Below, in pieces: positions 1-7,470 of a stretch of 64,000 bases of DNA. Every line of letters starts with the position of its first letter. Within the stretch, counting starts at the first letter, position 1. The notes below the pieces were generated by a model that searched no databases, was not told where the DNA came from, and saw only the letters and a list, made by a program, of their open reading frames with translations. Source of the DNA: LMUY01 sp965199105 (GTDB lineage: Bacteria > Pseudomonadota > Alphaproteobacteria > Acetobacterales > Acetobacteraceae); NCBI GenBank assembly GCA_965199105.1, contig CBDAQO010000002.1:1922001-1986000 (forward strand). The letters run 5' to 3'. The position numbers were made by a program, and so were the translations under genes.

Positions 1-134
1 GTTTTCGCGTCGGGCGGCAGCAGCTTGGCCAGGTCGGGCTGCAGGGTTTGCGTGGGGATCGTCGCGGCCGGCTGTGCCGACACGGGGGAGGCAATTAGGG
101 CCAGGCTAAGGGCGGTCAGCACTGCGCGCTTCAT
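1..134 (-). CDS. Secreted protein, N-terminal fragment (possible ABC transporter substrate-binding protein)
   Basis: Only the first 44 codons lie in the window; the gene continues off the left edge. The ATG at 134 follows an AGGAG ribosome-binding site. The protein starts with a classic signal peptide (MKRAVLTALSLALIASPVSA, then Q). It begins one base after the stop of the flavin monooxygenase, so the two are cotranscribed. The mature start, with 'LAKLLPPDAK', resembles the beginning of family-3 amino-acid-type binding proteins. That is a weak inference from a short stretch; export to the periplasm is the solid part. Confidence 0.6.
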   Translation of the reverse strand, partial: MKRAVLTALSLALIASPVSAQPAATIPTQTLQPDLAKLLPPDAK

Positions 135-135
135 G

Positions 136-1503
136 TCAGCTCCTGTGTTGCGGGCACCCATGCGGCGGGCGGGCCAGGCCGAGGCTGCCGCGCAGGGTGC
201 CGTCGCCGCTGTAGTCGGTGTGGAACAGGCCGCGGCGCTGCAGTTCCGGCACCAACCACTCGAACGCTTCCAGCGCCGGCGCGGGCATGAAGGGCGGCAT
301 GATGTTGAACCCGTCGCAGGCGGAGGCGGTGAACCATGCCTCCATCGTGTCCGCCACGTCGGCCGCGCTGCCCACCACCACAAGATGGCCCGAGGCGCCG
401 GCCATCATCTGATACAATTTGCGGATGGTCATGCCCGGTTGCAGCGCCAGCTTGGCCAGCCGCTCCTGCCCGCTTTTCACCGCGTTGTGCGTGGCGAGCG
501 GCGGCGGCAACGGGCCGTCGAGGTCATGGCCGGACAAGTCGCCAAACGTGTCGGCCAGCATGGGCAGGCCGATGCGCGGATGCACCAGCGATTGCAGTTG
601 CTCGAAGCGGTCCTGCGCGTTCTGCCGGGTGCGGCCCATGATGGGGAGGATGCCGGGCATCACCAGCATCGAGCTCGGCGCGCGTCCGGCGGTCTCGGCC
701 AGCGCCTTGACGCTGCGGTAGAACGCAACCGCGTCCTCCAGCGATTTCTGTTGCGTGTAGATGAGGTCGGCGATGCGGGCGCCGAGCGCTTGCCCCGGGC
801 CGGACGAGCCGGCTTGCGCGATCACCGGGTAGCCCTGCGGCGGGCGGGCGGCGTTGAGCGGGCCCTTGACGGCGAAGCTCTCGCCGCGATGGTTCAGCGT
901 GTGCACGCGCGCCGGGTCAAAGTAACGGCCGCTGGCTTGGTCGCGGATGAACGCGTCGTCCTCCCAGCTATCCCATAGGCCGAACACCACGCGGGTGAAC
1001 TCCTCGGCCCGGCGATAGCGCAGGCTATGTTCCAGGTGGCTATCGCGGCCGAAATTGAACGCCTCCTGCTCACTCCAGGAGGTGACGACGTTCCAGCCCA
1101 CGCGACCGCTCGTCACGTGGTCGAGCGAGGCGAAGAAGCGGGCGAGGTGATACGGCTCGTAGTAGGTGGTCGATGCGCTCGCCACGAAGCCGATCCGCTC
1201 GGTGACGGCGGCGAGCGCGCCGATCAGCGTCAGCGGCTCGAACACGTCGATACGCGGATTGAAGCTCAGCTCGTCGTCGTCGCGCGCGGAGTGGCGTACG
1301 GCGAGGCCGTCGGCCCAGAACATGAAGTGCAGCCGGGCCGCCTCGGCAGCGCGTGCGATGCGTTGCCAGAGCCGGATGTCGGTCGCGGCGTCGGTTTGTG
1401 CGCCCGGCATGCGCCAGCCGGCTGCGTGCGCACCGTTTGCGACCACGTTCAAGCCGAGCTTCATCTGGCCTTGCGGCACTGACCCGCCACCTTCGCGCTG
1501 CAT
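136..1503 (-). CDS. FMN-dependent monooxygenase, NtaA/SnaA/DszA family
   Basis: A luciferase-like flavin monooxygenase of about 455 residues, the usual length for nitrilotriacetate monooxygenase component A and relatives. Family-typical stretches are 'MKLGLNVVANGAHAAGWR' at the N terminus, 'TSGRVGWNVVTS' in the flavin-binding barrel and 'PPQGYPVIAQAGSSGPG' in the middle. These enzymes use FMNH2 from a separate reductase to oxidise small N- or S-containing organics; the substrate cannot be told. The ATG at 1503 gives a 31-bp gap to the response regulator; the ATG at 1464 (MKLGLNV) is a good alternative start. It sits between a two-component system and an exported protein, so regulated uptake and oxidation of a small compound is likely. 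Confidence 0.85.
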   Translation of the reverse strand: MQREGGGSVPQGQMKLGLNVVANGAHAAGWRMPGAQTDAATDIRLWQRIARAAEAARLHFMFWADGLAVRHSARDDDELSFNPRIDVFEPLTLIGALAAVTERIGFVASASTTYYEPYHLARFFASLDHVTSGRVGWNVVTSWSEQEAFNFGRDSHLEHSLRYRRAEEFTRVVFGLWDSWEDDAFIRDQASGRYFDPARVHTLNHRGESFAVKGPLNAARPPQGYPVIAQAGSSGPGQALGARIADLIYTQQKSLEDAVAFYRSVKALAETAGRAPSSMLVMPGILPIMGRTRQNAQDRFEQLQSLVHPRIGLPMLADTFGDLSGHDLDGPLPPPLATHNAVKSGQERLAKLALQPGMTIRKLYQMMAGASGHLVVVGSAADVADTMEAWFTASACDGFNIMPPFMPAPALEAFEWLVPELQRRGLFHTDYSGDGTLRGSLGLARPPHGCPQHRS

Positions 1504-1534
1504 CGCACCATCTAGAAGCAGCGCCGCGCCGCCG

Positions 1535-2428
1535 TCAAACCGGGCGCGGACGCTCGAGGTCCCCGGTGGCGCGCACTGCGAGGGCGGCGGCGGAGGCACG
1601 GTTCTCCACGCCGAGCTTGATGTAGATTTGCTCCAGGTGCTTGGTGACGGTGGCGGCGCGCAGGCCCAGGATGTCGGCGATGTCGCGGTTGGACTTGCCG
1701 CGGCTGATCCAGAGCAGCACCTCCGCCTCGCGCGCGGTCAGGCCGAGCTTTTCCCGCAGCAAGGTCTCGGGCTCCGCGCCGCCGGCCACCACGCGCAACA
1801 ACAATTCGGCGGGCCCGAGTTCACCGACGAAGAACAGCTCGACCACGCGATGGGCGCCGCGCAGGGTCGCGCTGCAACGGCCCGGCACACGGTCCGGCGC
1901 GTGGCCTGGCGGCCAAACGCGGGCGATTTCGCCAGCTTCGGCCAACAACGCTGCCGCCTGCGGGGTGGTCCACAATACGCTGCCATCGGGCGCGACGGCG
2001 ATCAGGAAGCGCCCGGCGGCGTCCAGCGCCAGATGCGCGCTGCGGGTGCGCCGGGCGTTCACCAGGTGCACGCCGATGCGGGCGATCACCTCGTCGGGCG
2101 CGACCGGCTTGATGACGTAGTCGACCCCGCCGGCCTCGAACCCGCGCACGACGTGCTCGCTGTCGGTGAGCCCGGTCATGAAGATGATCGGCACGTCCAC
2201 CAGGGCCGGTTGGCGCTTCATCAGGCGGCAGAGTTCGAATCCGTCCATGCCGGGCATCAGCGCGTCGACCAGGATGATGTCGGGCGTGACGCGGCCGATG
2301 ATGGAGAGCGCGAAGGGGGCCGATTGCGCCACCAGCACGGTGTAGCCGGCGGCCTCGAGCGCCTCGTTGAGCAGGCCGAGCGTGCCCGGCAGGTCGTCCA
2401 CCACCAGCACGGTGTCGCGCGGCTTCAC
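1535..2428 (-). CDS. Response regulator with LuxR-type DNA-binding domain
   Basis: 297 residues. The receiver domain covers about residues 5-125, with the acidic pair D11-D12, the phospho-acceptor D55 in 'IILVDALMPGMDG' and the conserved 'KPVAP' lysine. A middle segment of about 90 residues follows, then a LuxR/GerE helix-turn-helix at the C terminus ('LTAREAEVLLWISRGKSNRD'). The start is GTG at 2428, overlapping the TGA of the upstream hybrid kinase by four bases (GTGA), so the two are translationally coupled and form a pair. It probably controls the adjoining monooxygenase operon and perhaps the divergent urtA-like gene; that is inferred from position. Confidence 0.9.
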   Translation of the reverse strand: MKPRDTVLVVDDLPGTLGLLNEALEAAGYTVLVAQSAPFALSIIGRVTPDIILVDALMPGMDGFELCRLMKRQPALVDVPIIFMTGLTDSEHVVRGFEAGGVDYVIKPVAPDEVIARIGVHLVNARRTRSAHLALDAAGRFLIAVAPDGSVLWTTPQAAALLAEAGEIARVWPPGHAPDRVPGRCSATLRGAHRVVELFFVGELGPAELLLRVVAGGAEPETLLREKLGLTAREAEVLLWISRGKSNRDIADILGLRAATVTKHLEQIYIKLGVENRASAAALAVRATGDLERPRPV

Positions 2429-5400
2429 TCAGCCGCCGGGGCTGCGGCCTGGGCGCGCGCGGCGGCGTCGAGCGCGCTGAGAAAGCCGTCCAGCCGGAAC
2501 TCGGCGAGCAGCTCGCGCAGGTGCGCCAGGTCGGCGCCGTCGCGTTCCAGCGCGTCCAACTGGGTGCGCAGGCCGCTGACATGGCCGATCGATGCGGATT
2601 GGCGCAGCGCCTCGATCTGCGCGTGGTTCAAGGGTGCGCGCAGGGGTGGCAGCGGCGCGTCGGCGGCCACCCAGTCGAGCTGCAAGAGCGCGCCGATACA
2701 GTCGAGCAGCGCCGCGATGCGGATTGGCTTGGTGAGCGCCGCGTCGTGCGGGCTGTGCGGCGGCGGCTGTTGCAGCGCGCGGCTGTCGGCCGAGATCATC
2801 ACCAGCGGCGTGGCCGGGTGGCGGTGCCGCAGCGCCTGCGCCAGCTCCCAGCCGCTGCGGTCGGGCAGTGCCAGGTCGAGCAGGAACAAATCCGCCGCGC
2901 CCGCTGCCAGGCATTGCGCCGCGTCCGCCGCCTGCACCACGGTGAAGCCGAGCGGTTCCAACACGTCGGTCAGCAGCAGGCGGTGGGTCGGGTCGTCGTC
3001 GGCGAGTATCACGCGGCGGCGCGGGCCGTGGTAGCCGGTGATGCGCCGCTCCGGCAGCACCGGGCCGGCCGGTTGCACCACGGCGGACAGCATCAAGCGC
3101 ACGCGGAAGCGGCTGCCCTGGCCCGGCGTGCTCTCGGCGCTTATCTCGCCGCCGAGGATTTCGGTCAGCGCCTTGGCAATCGGCAGGCCGAGCCCCAGGC
3201 CGGGCCGCGCCTCGCCCCGCGCGGTCGGCACCCGGTGCAGCGGCTCGAAGATGCGCGCCAACTCGCCCGCGGGGATGCCGACTCCGGTGTCGCTCACCTC
3301 GAACTCGGCGATCTCGGCCCGCCAGCGCACGCGCAACGTCACGCCGCCGTGGTCGGTGAACTTGATAGCGTTGGAGAGCAGGTTGATCAGGATTTGGCGC
3401 AGCCGGTGCTCGTCGGTATGCGCGCGCGCCGGCAGGGCGATGGCCTCGAAGGAAAAACCTAAGCCCTTCTGCTCCGCCTGTAGCCGGAACATGCCCGCCA
3501 GTTGGGCCAGGAAGTCGGGCAGCGCCACCTCGTCGCGGTAGATGTCGATGCGCTTGGCTTCGATGCGGGCGATGTCCTGCAAGCCTTCCACCAGGGCGGC
3601 CAGGTGCTCGCCGCTGCGACGGATGATGCGCAGCGCGTCGGGGCGGCGCTGCAGGCTCGCCGGGTCGCGCTCCAGCAGTTGCGCGTAGCCGAGGATGGCG
3701 TTGAGCGGGCTGCGCAGCTCGTGGTTGATGCTGGTGACGAAGTGGCTCTTCGCCTGGTTGGCGGCCTCGGCCACCTCGCGGGCGCGCTGCAATGCGGCGT
3801 CGGTGCGGGCGTGGGCGCGGATTTCAGACAGCAGCAGGCCGGTTTGCCGCCTTGTCTCCGCTTGCGCCACGCGGCGGCTTTCCTGCGCCAGCACCAGGAG
3901 CCAGGCGACCACCGCGCCGATCACGGTCAGCACCACGAAGGCCTGCCAGAACGCGGCGGTGTCGGCGGTGGCGATGCGGGCGCGGATGCCGAGCAGCACC
4001 AGGGCTGCGGCCAGGGTGAAGGCGGCGAACACGGCGCCGAAGCGGCCGTAGCGGCTGAGCGCCAGCCGCAGCACGGCGCGTGGCAAGGCGGTCTGCATCA
4101 CCGCCACGGCTTGCGCCCCCAGCCGGGCGTGCGGCTTACAGCCATCCTCGCACCGCGCGTCCAGCGAGCAGCACAGCGAGCAGATCGGCCCGGTGTAGAC
4201 GGGGCAATAGGCCATGTCCTCCGGCTCGAAGTCGTGCTCGCACACCAGGCATTGCAGCGTGCTGCGGCGGGACCAGGCGGCGCGCGGCTTGCGGGCCAGG
4301 TAGAAGCGGCCGCGCGTGGCCCAGGCGATCAGCGGGGCGGCGGCGAAGGCGGTGAGGAAGGCGGCGAAGGTGGAGAGCGCCGCCATCGCCGGGCCAAGCC
4401 AGCCGAACCAGCCCGCCAGCGACACCGCGACGCCGAGCAGCATGGCGCCCACGCCGACCGGGTTCACGTCGTAGAGGTGGGCGCGCTTGAACTCGATGCC
4501 GGGCGGGCTCAGCCCCAGCGTCTTGTTCACCACTAGGTCGGCCACCAGCGCGCCGATCCAGGCCGCCGCCACGTCCGAGTATAGAACCAGGGTGCGTTGG
4601 ATGGTCTCGTAGGCGCCCAACTCCATCAACAGCAGCGCGATCAGCAGGTTGAACACCAGCCACACTACCCGCCCGGGATGGCTGTGCGTCAGGCGGGAGA
4701 AGAAGTTGGACCAGGCGATCGACCCGGCATAGGCGTTGGTGACGTTGATCTTGAGTTGGGACAGCACGACGAACAAGCTGGTGACCAGCAGCGCCGCCCA
4801 GGGTGCGTGCACCACCTGGCTGAACGCCACCAGGTACATCTGCGCCGGCCGCACCGCCGCCGCCGTGGGCAGGCCGGCGCGGCTGGCGGCATAGGCCAGG
4901 AACGACCCGGCGAGCAGCTTCACAACGTCGAACCCGATCCAGCCCGGCCCGGCCAGGATCAGCGCCGACCACCAGGCCTTCCCGCCGCACACCGCGCGCG
5001 GCGGCAGGAAGCGCAGGTAGTCCACTTGCTCGGCGGTCTGCGCGATCAACGCCAGCAGGATGGAGGCGCAAACGCCGAACTGCAGCAGGTCGAACCTGGC
5101 GGTGGCGCCCGGCCCGGCGCCGCGGTAGGTGGACCAGTCCGCCAGCCAGTCCGGATGCGCGGCCAGCATCGCGCCGAGCGCCAGCAGGTTCAGCGCCAGC
5201 CACACCGGCTGGGTCAGCAACTGGAAGCGGCTGATGAAGGTGATGCCATGCGTGACCAGCGGCAGCACTGCGGCGGCACACAGGATGTAGCCCAGCCAGA
5301 GCGGCACGCCGAAGAAGGTTTGCAGCATGGAGGCCACGATCACCGCCTCGATGCCGAAGAAGATGAAGGTAAAGCTGGCATAGATCAGCGAGGTGACGGT

Positions 5401-5745
5401 GGAGCCGATGTAGCCGAACCCGGCGCCGCGGGTGAGCAGGTCCATGTCTACGCCGGCGCGCGCGGCGCTGCTGCAGATCGGCAGGCTGACGACGAAGATC
5501 AGCACGCTCACGAACAGGATGGCGGCGACGCTGTTGGTGAACCCGTAGGCCATGGTGATGGTGCCGCCGATGGCCTCCAGCGCCAGGAACGACATCGAGC
5601 CCAGCGCGGTCTGCGCCACCCGCGCCGCCGACCAGCGCCGCGCCCGCTTGGCGGTGAAGCGAAGCGCGTAGTCCTCCAGAGTCTGGTTGGCGACCCAGCG
5701 GTTGTAGTCGCGGCGTTCGGGAACGATGCGTTGGCGGCGTATCAC
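2425..5745 (-). CDS. NCS1 permease-hybrid sensor histidine kinase fusion
   Basis: About 1,106 residues. Residues ~10-480 form a multi-helix NCS1 nucleobase/allantoin-type permease ('GFTNSVAAILFVSVLIFVVS', 'LLTRGAGFGYIGST'). A cysteine-rich module follows ('CLVCEHDF', 'YCPVYTGPICSLCC', 'CEDGCKPH'), then two more membrane helices and a coiled coil. Next come HisKA (phospho-His ~675 in 'INHELRSPLNAIL'), an HATPase with N box 'NLLSNAIKF' and 'GLGLGLPIAK', and a receiver with Asp ~957 in 'LFLLDLALPD'. The last ~70 residues are helical. The transporter-like part probably senses or carries a purine, urea or related ligand. I chose GTG 5745 because GGGAG precedes it; GTG at 5790 is the longest option. 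A TTGACA at 5808-5803 could be a -35 element. Confidence 0.88.
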   Translation of the reverse strand: MIRRQRIVPERRDYNRWVANQTLEDYALRFTAKRARRWSAARVAQTALGSMSFLALEAIGGTITMAYGFTNSVAAILFVSVLIFVVSLPICSSAARAGVDMDLLTRGAGFGYIGSTVTSLIYASFTFIFFGIEAVIVASMLQTFFGVPLWLGYILCAAAVLPLVTHGITFISRFQLLTQPVWLALNLLALGAMLAAHPDWLADWSTYRGAGPGATARFDLLQFGVCASILLALIAQTAEQVDYLRFLPPRAVCGGKAWWSALILAGPGWIGFDVVKLLAGSFLAYAASRAGLPTAAAVRPAQMYLVAFSQVVHAPWAALLVTSLFVVLSQLKINVTNAYAGSIAWSNFFSRLTHSHPGRVVWLVFNLLIALLLMELGAYETIQRTLVLYSDVAAAWIGALVADLVVNKTLGLSPPGIEFKRAHLYDVNPVGVGAMLLGVAVSLAGWFGWLGPAMAALSTFAAFLTAFAAAPLIAWATRGRFYLARKPRAAWSRRSTLQCLVCEHDFEPEDMAYCPVYTGPICSLCCSLDARCEDGCKPHARLGAQAVAVMQTALPRAVLRLALSRYGRFGAVFAAFTLAAALVLLGIRARIATADTAAFWQAFVVLTVIGAVVAWLLVLAQESRRVAQAETRRQTGLLLSEIRAHARTDAALQRAREVAEAANQAKSHFVTSINHELRSPLNAILGYAQLLERDPASLQRRPDALRIIRRSGEHLAALVEGLQDIARIEAKRIDIYRDEVALPDFLAQLAGMFRLQAEQKGLGFSFEAIALPARAHTDEHRLRQILINLLSNAIKFTDHGGVTLRVRWRAEIAEFEVSDTGVGIPAGELARIFEPLHRVPTARGEARPGLGLGLPIAKALTEILGGEISAESTPGQGSRFRVRLMLSAVVQPAGPVLPERRITGYHGPRRRVILADDDPTHRLLLTDVLEPLGFTVVQAADAAQCLAAGAADLFLLDLALPDRSGWELAQALRHRHPATPLVMISADSRALQQPPPHSPHDAALTKPIRIAALLDCIGALLQLDWVAADAPLPPLRAPLNHAQIEALRQSASIGHVSGLRTQLDALERDGADLAHLRELLAEFRLDGFLSALDAAARAQAAAPAAE

Positions 5746-5906
5746 TGCTGCTCCCGGCCCTCCTTGGCGCGGCATTGATGCTGAGATCACATTTCAGCGC
5801 GTTGTCAATACGACGAAACCGGGTGCATGGCCGCCGCAGCGCCGCCCTATCGTTGCCCGATCGCACGAAGCGGACGGCTTCGATGATGGCACGGGGAGCA
5901 TAGCAC

Positions 5907-7247
5907 ATGACCAACGGGATCGACGCTACGACGCAGCCGGGCGGGCTGGCACGGCGCAACCTCGGCAAGCTGGCGCTGGGCACGGCGCTGGCCGCGGCGG
6001 CCACCGGCGGGCTCATCCGCGCTGCCCGCGCGCAGGCGCCCACCATCAAGATTGGCGTGCTGCACTCGCTCTCCGGCACCATGGCGATCAGCGAGACCAC
6101 GTTGAAGGACGTGATGCTCATGCTCGTCGACCTGCAGAACAAGAAGGGCGGCGTGATGGGCCACCAGATCGAGGCGGTGGTGGTTGACCCGGCGTCCAAC
6201 TGGCCGCTGTTCGCGGAAAAGGCGCGCGAGCTGATCACGGTGGACAAGGTGAGCGCGGTGTTCGGCTGCTGGACCAGCGTGTCGCGCAAGTCGGTGCTGC
6301 CGGTGTTCGAGGAAACCGGCAACCTGCTGTTCTACCCCGTGCAATACGAGGGCGAGGAAAGCAGCAAGAACGTGATCTACACCGGGGCGGCGCCCAACCA
6401 GCAGGCGATCCCGGCGGTGGACTACCTGATGAGCGAGAACAAGATCACCCGCTGGGTGCTGGCCGGGACCGACTACGTGTATCCGCGCACCACCAACAAG
6501 ATCCTGGAGGCCTACCTCAAGACCAAGGGCGTCGCGCCGGACGACATCATGATCAACTACACGCCGTTCGGCCAGTCGGACTGGCAGACGATCGTGGCGG
6601 ACATCAAGAAGTTCGGCTCCTCGGGCAAGAAGACCGCGGTGGTCTCCACCATCAACGGCGACGCCAACGTGCCGTTCTACAAGGAGCTGTCGAACCAGGG
6701 CATCAAGGCGACCGACATTCCCGTGGTGGCGTTCAGCGTCGGCGAGGAGGAACTGGCCGGCGTGGACACCAAGCCGCTGGTGGGCCACCTGGCCGCCTGG
6801 AACTACTTCATGAGCGTCGATACGCCGGAGAACAAGGCGTTCATCGACCAGTGGCACGCCTTCACCAAGAACCCCAAGCGCGTCACCAACGACCCGATGG
6901 AGGCGGCCTATATCGGCTTCAACGCCTGGGTGAAGGCGGTGGAAAAGGCGAGCAGCTACGCCCCGGCGGACGTGATCAACAACATCATCGGCGTGTCGGT
7001 GCCCAACCTGTCGGGCGGCTACGCGACGGTGATGCCGAACCACCACATCACCAAGCCGGTGCTGATCGGCGAAATCCAGGACGACGGCCAGTTCAACATC
7101 GTGAGCCAGACGCCGGGCCTGATCGTGGCGGAGGCGTGGTCGCCCTACCTGCCGGGCTCGAAGGACCTGATCAGCGATTGGCTGCCGCCGATGTCCTGCG
7201 GCAACTACAACGTGGTGGCCGGCAAGTGCGGCGGCGGCAAAGCGTAA
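5907..7247 (+). CDS. Urea-type ABC transporter substrate-binding protein (UrtA-like), orphan
   Basis: 446 residues with a Tat-type signal ('ARRNLGKLALG' followed by a hydrophobic stretch and 'ARAQA'). The mature protein reads as a type I periplasmic binding protein of the urea/short-amide group, with 'GVLHSLSGTMAISE', 'FGCWTSVSRKSVLPVFE' and 'LLFYPVQYEGEESS'. In UrtA systems this protein delivers urea to UrtBCDE. None of those genes follow here: the next feature is a tRNA. It is divergent from the permease-kinase. It may work with a transporter elsewhere, or present ligand to the kinase (inference). A GGGGAG ribosome-binding site lies 8 bases before the ATG. Confidence 0.85.
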   Translation: MTNGIDATTQPGGLARRNLGKLALGTALAAAATGGLIRAARAQAPTIKIGVLHSLSGTMAISETTLKDVMLMLVDLQNKKGGVMGHQIEAVVVDPASNWPLFAEKARELITVDKVSAVFGCWTSVSRKSVLPVFEETGNLLFYPVQYEGEESSKNVIYTGAAPNQQAIPAVDYLMSENKITRWVLAGTDYVYPRTTNKILEAYLKTKGVAPDDIMINYTPFGQSDWQTIVADIKKFGSSGKKTAVVSTINGDANVPFYKELSNQGIKATDIPVVAFSVGEEELAGVDTKPLVGHLAAWNYFMSVDTPENKAFIDQWHAFTKNPKRVTNDPMEAAYIGFNAWVKAVEKASSYAPADVINNIIGVSVPNLSGGYATVMPNHHITKPVLIGEIQDDGQFNIVSQTPGLIVAEAWSPYLPGSKDLISDWLPPMSCGNYNVVAGKCGGGKA

Positions 7248-7307
7248 CGCCGGCGCTTGGGGGCGAAGGGCTAGGCAGTTCCCCCGTGGGGTTGCCTTAC
7301 TCGCTCA

Positions 7308-7388
7308 TGCCCGCCGCCGGACTCGAACCGGCACGCCCGAGGGCCACAGATTTTAAGTCTGCCGCGTCTACCATTTCGCCAGGCGGGC
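7308..7388 (-). tRNA. tRNA-Leu (anticodon UAA)
   Basis: On the minus strand a perfect 7-bp acceptor stem (GCCCGCC with GGCGGGC) encloses a D arm, an anticodon stem GCAGA/TCTGT with loop CTTAAAA (anticodon TAA), a long class II variable arm, and a T arm with GTTCGAGTC. The discriminator is A and the 3' CCA is not encoded. A long variable arm and UAA anticodon fit leucine. Confidence 0.93.
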
Positions 7389-7430
7389 CTGGCCGCATTG
7401 TAACGGAAGTCCCGCGCTGGGGGAATGGAC

Positions 7431-7462
7431 CCGGCCGGGTGGGCTGCCACCCACCCGGGCCG
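7431..7462 (-). terminator. GC-rich hairpin downstream of the porin gene
   Basis: The sequence folds as GGGTGGG/CCCACCC, extended by CCGG pairs on both sides, with a short loop. It begins 8 bp after the porin stop on the minus strand. No clear U-tract follows, so termination activity is inferred from structure and position only. Confidence 0.45.
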
Positions 7463-7470
7463 AACGCGGG

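Noticed and set aside
1166..3034. 622-codon + strand frame over the regulator and kinase genes
   Set aside because: Antisense to recognised regulator and kinase domains; low-complexity sequence.
5890..5910. Possible sigma-54 promoter (TGGCAC...GCAT) upstream of the urtA-like gene
   Set aside because: The GG-to-GC spacing is wrong and it lies within the ribosome-binding region of the start codon.
4136..6322. 728-codon minus-strand frame overlapping the permease-kinase and urtA-like genes
   Set aside because: It crosses two genes recognised in other frames and has low-complexity Arg/Gly-rich composition.
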